Shown one piece after another: positions 23,697 through 31,092 of a DNA stretch of 43,985 nt. Within the stretch, counting starts at the first letter, position 1, and each line of letters begins with the position of its first letter. The stretch covers positions 1-43,985 of the forward strand of contig JBHIET010000024.1 in the NCBI GenBank assembly GCA_046760785.1, read 5' to 3'. Below the pieces are notes generated by a model, which saw nothing but the letters and a program-made list of their open reading frames with translations, was not told the origin of the DNA and ran no database searches. The stretch is from JBHIET01 sp046760785. GTDB lineage: Bacteria; Chloroflexota; Anaerolineae; B4-G1. Both the position numbers and the translations under genes were made by a program.

Positions 23697-25187
23697 TCAG
23701 TGTGTGTAGGTCAGGTCGAGCCGGGGGCGGCGGTTGAGGATGGGATAGTCGGTGGTGTCCACCCAATAATGAGCGCCCTGGGGCGCTTCGGTGATCATCA
23801 GCATCAGCCCCTGGTTGCGGTCGGGGTAGGCCAGCCATTCCTGCGCCAGGTCGGTGACATCTACCGAGATCCAGGTGGCGCCGTGAAAGGAGTGGCTGCC
23901 CAATGGCTGCTCGTCATAGTCCACGCCGGCGGCCATGCCGGGCTCTGACCAGGGGGAGTTAAAGGTGGCCGTCTCTGCCTGCCAGGGGCGCAGGATGCGA
24001 AAGACAGAGACGGTGGCCGGAAGCGGCTTCGGCAAATCCTCGTTGACATAGTCCGCCAGGTGGATGTTAAAGACGGTCTGGCGAATTTTGGCGTCGGAGG
24101 GGAGTTGGGTCAGATCGAAGCGGATCAACACCCGGTCGTAGGGGTAGTTGAAGAACATCAGGTGTACCTGGGGATAGGATGCTTTGAGTGTCTGGCCGGG
24201 TTCGTTGGGGTCGTAAGGCAGAGCACCATTTTCCTCGTCAATCCAGGTGTCCTGCACTGCGTCCGGCCCGGAGATGGAGGTCGTGATGGGTTGCAGGTAG
24301 AGGTGCGGCGGCAGCGCGCCCGCGGCAAACAGCCCTGCCAGCGAGAGGAAAATCAGCGCTGCGCCAGCCCATAGCCAGATCGAGCGCCGGCGAGCAGGTT
24401 GGTGAACGGGATGGGTGGGGGCTGGCAGCGATGGTTTCACAGGGGGGAGCGTGGGGAGCGGTTCGAGTACGAGTCCATCCCGGATGGCGTCGCGCAGGGC
24501 CAGCGTCTCTGGCATCGGTTCCGTCTCCAACTCGGTGTGCAGTACCACCTGGCATTTTTCAAATTCGCGCAGGGCGGCGGCCCGGTCGCCGAGACGGTAG
24601 TAGAGTTCCATCAGGTAGCGGTAAGGTTCCTCGCGCAAGTGGTCGCGGGCCAACAAGCGCTGCGTCGTGCGGATCGCTCCGCGCAGGTCGCCCCCCGCCT
24701 TTTGGAGCGCGATGCGCTGCTCCAGGATGTGGATGTACCGCTGGCGCAAGCGGGAGCGCTCGGCCAACACCCAATCGTCGTAGAACCCTTCCAGCAGGTC
24801 GCCGCGATAGCAATCAACGACCGCCGTCCACTGCTCCTCGCTCGCCGTCTCTCCGACAAACTGGTCGAGCAGCGTCACGTCCAGCCAATAAGTGGCGTCG
24901 GAGTTCCACTGGAGCGTGCTGCGGGTCGCCAGGATCCAGTCTGTGCCCTGGGGAGGCGCAGGCAATTGCTTCCGTAGCAGATGGAGGTGGCGGCGCAGGT
25001 TGGCGCGGGCCTCGGCCTCGGTCTCGTCAGGCCAAATGATGTAGGCTAGTTGCTCGCGGGGAACGGGACGCTCTCTCTTCAGGAGCAGGTAGGCCCACAG
25101 TAAGAGTGCTTTGGGCGGCGCTGGTAGAGGCATCGGCTCGCCAGCGGTGAATATGTGGGGGGTTCCGAGTAGATGAATGCGTAACAT
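23697..25187 (-). CDS. Membrane-anchored SARP-family regulator with extracellular DNRLRE-like domain
   Basis: 496 residues. N-terminal winged-helix DNA-binding part (about 1-95; LWAYLLLKRERPVPREQLA, ARANLRRHLHLLRKQL) is the OmpR-like head of SARP/AfsR proteins. A BTAD repeat domain (about 98-245; LLEGFYDDWVLAERSRLRQR, YRYLMELYYRLGDRAAALRE) follows, then a linker, RRR and one membrane helix (269-292), with the positive charges on the N-terminal side so that the DNA-binding part faces inside. The outside part (308-496) begins AVQDTWIDEENG and has RVLIRFDLTQLPSDAKI and VDVTDLAQEWL, typical of DNRLRE wall-surface domains. It could sense an outside ligand and switch the adjacent promoter. ATG at 25187 has only a weak GAG upstream. 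Confidence 0.82.
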   Translation of the reverse strand: MLRIHLLGTPHIFTAGEPMPLPAPPKALLLWAYLLLKRERPVPREQLAYIIWPDETEAEARANLRRHLHLLRKQLPAPPQGTDWILATRSTLQWNSDATYWLDVTLLDQFVGETASEEQWTAVVDCYRGDLLEGFYDDWVLAERSRLRQRYIHILEQRIALQKAGGDLRGAIRTTQRLLARDHLREEPYRYLMELYYRLGDRAAALREFEKCQVVLHTELETEPMPETLALRDAIRDGLVLEPLPTLPPVKPSLPAPTHPVHQPARRRSIWLWAGAALIFLSLAGLFAAGALPPHLYLQPITTSISGPDAVQDTWIDEENGALPYDPNEPGQTLKASYPQVHLMFFNYPYDRVLIRFDLTQLPSDAKIRQTVFNIHLADYVNEDLPKPLPATVSVFRILRPWQAETATFNSPWSEPGMAAGVDYDEQPLGSHSFHGATWISVDVTDLAQEWLAYPDRNQGLMLMITEAPQGAHYWVDTTDYPILNRRPRLDLTYTH

Positions 25188-25213
25188 TTGAGCTCGGTGG
25201 CTTGCGTTTGCCC

Positions 25214-25242
25214 ATTATACTTTGCGAGTGTTAGACCGGCAA
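25214..25242 (-). promoter_or_regulatory. Promoter of the SARP gene
   Basis: Minus-strand TTGCCG and TATAAT with a 17-base spacer, overlapping the end of the methyltransferase gene. The leader would be about 20 bases. Confidence 0.7.
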
Positions 25243-25983
25243 ACTTTCGAGGACGGCGAACAGGCTCAAATTCCTCTCCCGCCCGCCGGCACGGAAGGTC
25301 TGGCTCACGCGGAGGCCGCTCGCACCGGCCAGTTGGCGCACCTCGGCCTCGTCCACGAGGTGGCAGTAGCGCAGACCCTGGCCCTCCCGCTTCCAATCGA
25401 GCAGGTAGTCGCCCGGCTCCAGCGCCTCCTCTACGACGCCTACCTCCGCCCAGTCCACGATCTTGCGCCGCATGCGCTCGTTCTCCAGGAACTGCCAAGT
25501 GGAGAGGATCAGACAGCCGTTGGGCGCGAGCATGGTCGCGATCTCGCGCAGCACCCGCACGCGCAGGTCGAAGCCAGGGATGTGATGGAGGACAGCCAGG
25601 GCCACGGCCGTGTCAATGACCAATGGACAATGAACAATGTCCAATTTGTGGGGATCGGACCAGCCGGGTTGGGTGATGTCGGCGACGCGGAACTCCGCCG
25701 AGATATTCGTGAGTTGATCAGCCTGGGCGCGGGCCAGTTCGACCAGTTCCGGCACCGCGTCCAGGCCCAGGTAGGTCACGCCGGGCCGCTCCCGGTCGAG
25801 CAAGAGCGCCAGACGACCATTGCCGCAGCCCACGTCCAGCACCCTTGCGTGCTGGGGGATATAGGGTAGAATGCACGTCATGGCCGGATCGCACACCACC
25901 CGGCTGGCGGCGAAGGGCCGGGCGAAGGCAGCGTAGAACTCGCGGTTCAGGGCGAGCAAGCGCTCAGTAACTTCTTTGTTCAT
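25231..25983 (-). CDS. Trm9/ALKBH8-like tRNA wobble-uridine methyltransferase
   Basis: 250 residues, SAM-dependent class I methyltransferase. Motif I is VLDVGCGNGRL (48-58), then YLGLDAVPELVELAR, ALAVLHHIPG (about 128-137) and the C-terminal block PGDYLLDWKREGQGLRYCH with VDEAEVRQLA. The motif-I sequence and GLRYCHLV-type ending are those of eukaryotic Trm9 and ALKBH8 methyltransferases, which methylate carboxymethyl-uridine at tRNA position 34. Its head-to-head partner is Elp3, which makes that carboxymethyl group, so I infer mcm5U synthesis. Residues 111-125 are an odd insertion (see repeat at 25615-25655). ATG at 25983 has no ribosome-binding site and its promoter puts the transcript start on or next to the ATG: a leaderless mRNA. 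Confidence 0.75.
   Translation of the reverse strand: MNKEVTERLLALNREFYAAFARPFAASRVVCDPAMTCILPYIPQHARVLDVGCGNGRLALLLDRERPGVTYLGLDAVPELVELARAQADQLTNISAEFRVADITQPGWSDPHKLDIVHCPLVIDTAVALAVLHHIPGFDLRVRVLREIATMLAPNGCLILSTWQFLENERMRRKIVDWAEVGVVEEALEPGDYLLDWKREGQGLRYCHLVDEAEVRQLAGASGLRVSQTFRAGGRERNLSLFAVLESLPV
25615..25655. repeat. Simple repeat inserted in frame in the methyltransferase
   Basis: ACCAATGGACAATGAACAAT and GTCCAATTTGTG form a short-period AT-rich run in an otherwise GC-rich gene. It encodes about 15 residues (PHKLDIVHCPLVIDT) just before the conserved ALAVLHHIP block, where family members have a short loop. Confidence 0.6.
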
Positions 25984-25990
25984 CGGGGAG

Positions 25991-26019
25991 ATTATATCCG
26001 GGGGAGACGAAAGAGGCAA
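25991..26019 (-). promoter_or_regulatory. Promoter of the Trm9-like gene, giving a leaderless transcript
   Basis: Minus-strand TTGCCT and TATAAT with a 17-base spacer. The -10 ends 7 bases before the ATG, so transcription should begin at the start codon. Confidence 0.7.
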
Positions 26020-26028
26020 CTGGGGCGT

Positions 26029-26072
26029 GAAACGTAAAACGTGAAACGTAGAACGTGAAACGTGACCATCAC
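26029..26072. repeat. Tandem CGTGAAACGT-type simple repeat
   Basis: Three imperfect copies of ACGTGAAACGTA in tandem, with a related CGTTTCACG inverted copy near 26097-26104. Located in the 139-base spacer between the divergent methyltransferase and elp3 genes. I see no convincing -10/-35 for elp3. Confidence 0.55.
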
Positions 26073-26122
26073 ATAGCACGCAACACGCAACCTGTTTCAC
26101 GTTTGGAGATTCAGGAGCACGT

Positions 26123-27742
26123 ATGAGCGAGCAGCGTGAAAGGGCGAGGCGGGCGGAGCACCGTGCACCGTTCGACCTGGAGCAGTACGGAGACCTGCTC
26201 GCCGCCATCCTGGAGGAAATGCAGGCTGCGTCCGAATTGCCTGAAAAGCGCTTGGCACGCATCCTGCACCGACACCCGCTGCCTGATGGCAACGTTCTTT
26301 CCAAGAGCCAACTCCTCAAAGGGTACACCCAACTGTGCGAGCAGGAGGGGCAAACACCTGACCCCGAACTGGTGCGGCGCTTACGGGTCAAACCCACGCG
26401 CACCATCTCCGGCGTCGCGCCGGTGACGGTGCTCACCGAGCCCTTCCCCTGCCCCGGAGAGTGCGTCTTCTGCCCGGCGGTCGAACGGATGCCCAAGAGT
26501 TATCTGCCTGACGAGCCCGGCGCGATGCGGGCCGCCGCCCACGAGTTCGACCCCTATGCCCAGACCAGTAGCCGCGTCGTCGTGATGGCCGAACTCGGGC
26601 ACAGCGTGGACAAGGTCGAGTTGCTCATCCTGGGCGGGACGTGGTCGTGCTATCCGCAAGCATACCAGGAGTGGTTCGTGCGCCGCTGCCTGGATGCGCT
26701 CAATGGCGCTGAGGCATCCACACTGGAGGAAGCTCAGCGGCTCAACGAGAGTGCGCTCCACCGCAACGTCGGGTTGGTAGTGGAGACGCGACCCGATCGC
26801 ATCACACCGGAGGAGGTACACCGGCTGCGAACCTTGGGTGTGACAAAGGTGCAACTCGGCGTGCAGAGTTTGAACGACGACATATTGGCCCGCAACCGGC
26901 GCGGCCACACCGTCGCCGAGACGCGCCGCGCGATGCGCTTGCTACGGCTGGCCGGTTTCAAGATCGTCGTGCACTGGATGCCCAACCTGCTGGGAGCCAC
27001 GCCAGAGAGCGATCTACAGGACTTCCACCGCTTGTGGGATGATCCGGCGCTGCGGCCCGACGAACTGAAGATTTACCCCACGGCGCTCCTGCCAAATACT
27101 GAACTCCACGAGCGCTGGCAGCGGGGAGAGTACCGGCCCTATGACGAAGAGACGTTGGTGGACTTGCTGGTCCGCTGCAAGACGCTCATCCCGCCCTACT
27201 GTCGCGTCAACCGGCTGATGCGCGACATCCCCGCCCCCAACATCGTGGCCGGTGTGAGAAAATCTAATCTGCGCCAGATCGTGCAGCGTCGCTTGGCGCA
27301 AGAGGGACTGGTCTGCCGCTGCATCCGCTGCCGCGAAGTGCGCGGGCGTGAGGTGGACGCGGCTACGCTCCACTTGGAGCGGCTGGATTACGAAACAGAC
27401 GGCACGCGGGAATGTTTTTTGAGCTATGTCACGCTGCAGGACCGTCTGGTCGGTTTTCTGCGTCTCTCGCTGCCGGCGGCCGAACCGCCCATCGCCGAGT
27501 TGAGCGGCTGTGCCGTGGTACGCGAAGTGCACATCTACGGCCCGGCGCTGGAACTGGGAACGAGGCAGGAAGGAATAGCACAGCATGCTGGGTTGGGCAC
27601 GCGGTTGCTCGACGAGGCCCGGCGCATCGCCCGCCAGGAGGGTTTCAGGCGCCTGGCCGTCATCGCGGCGGTCGGCACACGGCCCTACTACCGTGAGCGG
27701 GGGTTCGAGCAAGGCGAGCTGTACGTGGTCGGCGAGGTGTGA
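26123..27742 (+). CDS. elp3: Elp3-type tRNA uridine-34 carboxymethyltransferase (radical SAM + GNAT)
   Basis: 539 residues, full length for bacterial/archaeal Elp3. It uses a radical-SAM cluster and acetyl-CoA to build carboxymethyl-uridine at the wobble position of tRNAs. The cluster motif is CPGECVFC (Cys110, Cys114, Cys117), the radical-SAM barrel runs to about 385 (LGVQSLNDDILARNRRGHT, RDIPAPNIVAGVRKSNLRQ), a Cys-pair CRCIRCREV near 395-403 could bind zinc, and a GNAT acetyltransferase domain (about 410-539) ends in YYRERGFEQGELY. ATG at 26123 has AGGAGC at normal spacing. A GNAT loop EGIAQHAGLGTRLLDEA carries the acetyl-CoA binding stretch. Divergent from the Trm9-like gene. Confidence 0.9.
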   Translation: MSEQRERARRAEHRAPFDLEQYGDLLAAILEEMQAASELPEKRLARILHRHPLPDGNVLSKSQLLKGYTQLCEQEGQTPDPELVRRLRVKPTRTISGVAPVTVLTEPFPCPGECVFCPAVERMPKSYLPDEPGAMRAAAHEFDPYAQTSSRVVVMAELGHSVDKVELLILGGTWSCYPQAYQEWFVRRCLDALNGAEASTLEEAQRLNESALHRNVGLVVETRPDRITPEEVHRLRTLGVTKVQLGVQSLNDDILARNRRGHTVAETRRAMRLLRLAGFKIVVHWMPNLLGATPESDLQDFHRLWDDPALRPDELKIYPTALLPNTELHERWQRGEYRPYDEETLVDLLVRCKTLIPPYCRVNRLMRDIPAPNIVAGVRKSNLRQIVQRRLAQEGLVCRCIRCREVRGREVDAATLHLERLDYETDGTRECFLSYVTLQDRLVGFLRLSLPAAEPPIAELSGCAVVREVHIYGPALELGTRQEGIAQHAGLGTRLLDEARRIARQEGFRRLAVIAAVGTRPYYRERGFEQGELYVVGEV

Positions 27743-27754
27743 TGCATCTGAGAA

Positions 27755-27783
27755 TTGACAGCCCACTTGTTTGTCACTATACT
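27755..27783 (+). promoter_or_regulatory. Promoter of glmU-cdd
   Basis: TTGACA and TATACT with a 17-base spacer: the closest consensus match in the window. The leader is about 70 bases and carries GGAGG at 27845-27849. Confidence 0.8.
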
Positions 27784-27857
27784 GTGCGAAGTAGTAGTCG
27801 AGATGCGGCGGCAGAATAGGCGTCGGAGTTCTTTTTCGTATAACGGAGGAACAGAAC

Positions 27858-29213
27858 GTGAAGCTAGCAATCGTGATTCTGGCAGCAGGCCAGGGAACCC
27901 GTATGAAATCCGATTTGCCGAAAGTGCTACATCCACTGGCCGGAAAGCCGCTGGTCACCTACGCGGTGGAGATGGCGCGGGCGCTGACAGACATCAAACC
28001 AGTTCTGGTGGTGGGACGTGGAGCCGAGGCAGTGCGGGAGATAGCAGGCAATGGCGTCATCTTCGTCGAACAGGCCGAACAGCGGGGCACAGGCCACGCG
28101 GTGCTTCAGGCACGGGACACACTCCGGGACCAGGCCGATCTGGTGCTGGTCACTTACGCCGATATGCCGCTCCTGACCGTGGAGACGCTGCGCCGATTGG
28201 CGAACCGGCAACAGCAGAACTCCGGCTCTATCACGATATTGACTTTGGTGGACGAGAACTCCCGTGGATTCGGGCGAGTGATTCGAGACGAAAGTGACGC
28301 GGTGATCCAGATAGTCGAGGAAGTGGTGGCCACGCCGGAACAGTTGGCAGTCCGGGAACTCAACGCGGGCGTGTATTGCTTCGACGCCGATTGGTTGTGG
28401 AACCACGTGAACGGCATCCCCCTCAGCCTCCCCAAACGGGAATACTACCTGACCGACCTGATCGGCATGGCGGTCGCTGAGGGGCTGCGGATCGAGGCCA
28501 TGGCTGTTGAGGACACGACAGAGGCCCTGGGCATCAACACGCGGGTGCACCTGGCAGAGGCAGAGGACGCACTGCGTCGCCGCATCAATGAACGCTGGAT
28601 GTTAGCTGGCGTAACAATTGTGGATCCGGCCACGACATACATCGAGCCCGACGTGACCATCGGGCAGGATACGACCGTATGGCCCCACACACATCTGCGC
28701 GGGCAGACGACGATTGGTGAACATTGCCATATCGGCCCCAATGCCATCATCGTGGACTGCCAGATCGGCAACCGCTGTCGGGTGCTGGCCTCGGTGCTGG
28801 AGCAAGCGGCGATGGAAGATGGTGCCGACATCGGTCCCTTCAGTCACCTGCGGAGGGGGGCGCGGTTGTGTGAAGGCGCACACGTGGGTAACTTCGGCGA
28901 ACTGAAAAACGCGACGCTGGGTCCTGGGGCAAAGATGGGCCATTTCAGTTATCTGGGCGACGCCGAGGTTGGAGCCGGGGCCAACATCGGCGCAGGAACC
29001 GTCACCTGCAACTACAACGGCGTGCGCAAGCACAAAACGGTGATTGAGGACGGCGCGTTCATCGGCTCCGACACGATGCTGGTCGCACCGGTGCGGGTGG
29101 GCAAGGGAGCCAAGACAGGGGCCGGGTCGGTCGTGACTCACGACGTACCCGATGGCGCGCTGGTCTACGGAGTGCCGGCACGGGTGCAGGATGAGAACGA
29201 TGGCGACCACTGA
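27858..29213 (+). CDS. glmU: Bifunctional UDP-GlcNAc pyrophosphorylase / GlcN-1-P acetyltransferase
   Basis: 451 residues, full length. Makes UDP-N-acetylglucosamine for cell-wall and envelope glycans in the cytoplasm. The N-terminal uridyltransferase has LAAGQGTRMKSDLPKVLHPL (about 7-26), VTYADMPLL and GTGHAVL. From about 250 a left-handed beta-helix of hexapeptides runs to the C-terminus (GPFSHLRRGARL, VGNFGELKNATLG, GAGTVTCNYNGVRKHKT), the acetyltransferase part. GTG at 27858 has GGAGGAAC upstream; no ATG start fits. The stop overlaps the beginning of cdd. Confidence 0.95.
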   Translation: MKLAIVILAAGQGTRMKSDLPKVLHPLAGKPLVTYAVEMARALTDIKPVLVVGRGAEAVREIAGNGVIFVEQAEQRGTGHAVLQARDTLRDQADLVLVTYADMPLLTVETLRRLANRQQQNSGSITILTLVDENSRGFGRVIRDESDAVIQIVEEVVATPEQLAVRELNAGVYCFDADWLWNHVNGIPLSLPKREYYLTDLIGMAVAEGLRIEAMAVEDTTEALGINTRVHLAEAEDALRRRINERWMLAGVTIVDPATTYIEPDVTIGQDTTVWPHTHLRGQTTIGEHCHIGPNAIIVDCQIGNRCRVLASVLEQAAMEDGADIGPFSHLRRGARLCEGAHVGNFGELKNATLGPGAKMGHFSYLGDAEVGAGANIGAGTVTCNYNGVRKHKTVIEDGAFIGSDTMLVAPVRVGKGAKTGAGSVVTHDVPDGALVYGVPARVQDENDGDH

Positions 29214-29601
29214 CTTCGACCGCGAGGAACTGATACGACGGGCGGTGGCAGCGCGAGAGTGTGCCTACGCCCCCTACTCCGGCTACAAAGTAGGGGCAGC
29301 ATTGCTGGGAAAATCGGGCCGGGTCTACGCCGGCTCTAACGTGGAGAACGCCGTCTATCCCTTATGCACTTGTGCCGAGCGCACAGCGGTCGTGAAGGCG
29401 GTCTCCGAGGGAGAGCGAGAGTTCGTGGCATTGGCCGTCGTGACCAAGAACGGCGGCTCCCCCTGCGGCTCCTGCCGCCAGACCCTGCGGGAGTTCAGCG
29501 AGAACATCGTGGTGCTGATCGCCGATGCCACGGGCGTATACCGCGAGACGACCCTGGCGGAGTTGCTGCCGGATGGTTTCAGCGCAGTGTACCTGGACTG
29601 A
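29200..29601 (+). CDS. cdd: Cytidine deaminase
   Basis: 133 residues, typical of the small tetrameric class. Deaminates cytidine and deoxycytidine to uridine forms, zinc-dependent. Zinc and catalytic residues are in CTCAERTAVV (Cys and Glu) and PCGSCRQ (two Cys); the N-terminus has AYAPYSGYKVGAAL. ATG at 29200 is taken because it gives the standard N-terminus with AGGA upstream; an ATG at 29191 is possible. The start lies 14 bases inside the end of glmU, so translation is coupled. Fits with DeoC in (deoxy)nucleoside salvage. Confidence 0.93.
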   Translation: MATTDFDREELIRRAVAARECAYAPYSGYKVGAALLGKSGRVYAGSNVENAVYPLCTCAERTAVVKAVSEGEREFVALAVVTKNGGSPCGSCRQTLREFSENIVVLIADATGVYRETTLAELLPDGFSAVYLD

Positions 29602-29626
29602 CTGAAGTCGCCACTACGCTCCCCGG

Positions 29627-30967
29627 TCACTTCGCGGCCACGTTGGCCGCCACCAGGATGGGATCCCACACCGGCGCAAAGGGTGGCGCGTAGCTCAAAT
29701 CCAGCCGTTGCAGGTCGGCCACGGTAAGCCGGTGGTGAAGCGCCGCCGCCAGAACGTCTATGCGCTTGATCGCAGCAGGCCGCCCGACGATTTGCCCCCC
29801 AAGCAGGCGACCGCTCCCCTCGTTCACCACCAGTTTGACGTGGATGTCTGTCGCGCCTGGGAAATAGTGCGTTGTGTCCAGCGCCTTGATCATTGGCGCC
29901 CGCACGATGTACCCCAGCGCCTGAGCCTGCGCCGTCGTGAGGCCGGTGCGGGCCACCGCCAGGTCGAACGCCCGCACGATCATCGTGCCCACCACGCCAC
30001 CAAACGTGGCCTCGCCTCCAGCCGCGTTCGTCCCCGCCACGCGCCCCTGCTTGTTGGCTGTGCTGCCCAGCGGGATGTAAGCCGGTTCGCCGGTGATCAG
30101 GTGGAACACTTCAGCGCAATCTCCCGCCGCGTAGATGGAGGGCAGATTGGTGCGCATGTGGTCGTCGGTGGCGATGGCCCCCGTCGCGCCCAAGACCACC
30201 CCCGCCGCCCGCGCCAGCCTCACCACAGGCCGCACGCCGACTCCCATCAGCACCACGTCGCACGGGTAGCGCCCGTCCCTGGTGACCGCTGCCTCCACGC
30301 GGCGATTGCCCTCCAGGACGACGGGCCTACCCTTCACCACCGCCACTCCCTGGCGCGCCAGCTCCTCCTCCAACAGCGCCCGCACATCGTCGTCGAGCGC
30401 GGTGCGCATCACCTGACCGGAGCGGATCACCAGAGTGACCTCCAGACCCAGCCGCCGGAAGGTCTCCGCCATCTCCACACCGACGTAGCCGCCACCCAGG
30501 ATGACGGCCCGCTGTGGCCGATTCTCGTCCACAAAGCGCCGGATGGCCCGCCCCTCATCCAGCGAACGCAGCACGAAGACTCCCTCCAGATCGAGGCCGG
30601 GCAGGCGAGGCTGCGCCGGGCGCGCGCCAGTAGCGATGACCAACTTATCGTACACCTGCGAGAACTCGCGCTCTTGTTCCAGATCGCGCACGGTCACCAC
30701 CCGCGCGCCGGAGTCAATGGCTATCACCTCGTGGCGGAGGTGCACCTCCACGCCCTGCTTCGCCATCTGCTCCGGGGTGCGCACGATGAGGCTGCGATAG
30801 TCGGCGACGTCCCCCGCGATGAAATAGGGCATCCCACAGGCTGCGTAGGAGATATACGGGCTTCTCTCGTAGACCACGGCCCCCATTTCGCGGTTCACGC
30901 GCTTCGCCTTGGCGGCGGCGCTCATCCCCGCCGCTACTCCGCCGATGACGACCAGGCGTCCTGCCAT
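29627..30967 (-). CDS. CoA-disulfide reductase-like FAD/NAD(P)H oxidoreductase
   Basis: 446 residues, class of NADH oxidase/CoA-disulfide/polysulfide reductases. FAD motif VVIGGVAAGMSAA (6-18), redox cysteine Cys44 in SYAACGMPYF, NAD-binding VILGGGYVGVEMAE, FAD-binding IYAAGDCAEV, and C-terminal dimerisation domain. The single active-site cysteine fits reduction of CoA disulfide or polysulfide in thiol homeostasis of an anaerobe. No rhodanese domain is fused. ATG at 30967 is used because GGAGG is 8 bases upstream; a GTG six bases earlier would be too close. Convergent with cdd, 25 bases apart. Confidence 0.87.
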   Translation of the reverse strand: MAGRLVVIGGVAAGMSAAAKAKRVNREMGAVVYERSPYISYAACGMPYFIAGDVADYRSLIVRTPEQMAKQGVEVHLRHEVIAIDSGARVVTVRDLEQEREFSQVYDKLVIATGARPAQPRLPGLDLEGVFVLRSLDEGRAIRRFVDENRPQRAVILGGGYVGVEMAETFRRLGLEVTLVIRSGQVMRTALDDDVRALLEEELARQGVAVVKGRPVVLEGNRRVEAAVTRDGRYPCDVVLMGVGVRPVVRLARAAGVVLGATGAIATDDHMRTNLPSIYAAGDCAEVFHLITGEPAYIPLGSTANKQGRVAGTNAAGGEATFGGVVGTMIVRAFDLAVARTGLTTAQAQALGYIVRAPMIKALDTTHYFPGATDIHVKLVVNEGSGRLLGGQIVGRPAAIKRIDVLAAALHHRLTVADLQRLDLSYAPPFAPVWDPILVAANVAAK

Positions 30968-30981
30968 AATCACTCCCTCCT

Positions 30982-31042
30982 AGCCGCCGATTGAAATCGC
31001 GGCTGAGGGGCGCTTCGCGTCGGCCGACCATCTGCGTGGTCG
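30982..31042. repeat. Two dispersed-type hairpins in the CoA-reductase / protease spacer
   Basis: 30982-31004 pairs AGCCG with CGGCT and CGATT with AATCG (one bulged base). 31025-31042 pairs CGACCA with TGGTCG. The first is of the GATTGAAATCGCGGC type repeated in related genomes. The short spacer has no gene. Confidence 0.5.
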
Positions 31043-31092
31043 GGTCAGCGTCGCTGCAAGCCCTCCCGCCGCACACTTCAATGTATCGGCGC

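Noticed and set aside
26029..26072. CGTGAAACGT repeats considered as a CRISPR array
   Set aside because: Units of about 13 bases with no spacers, and no cas genes.
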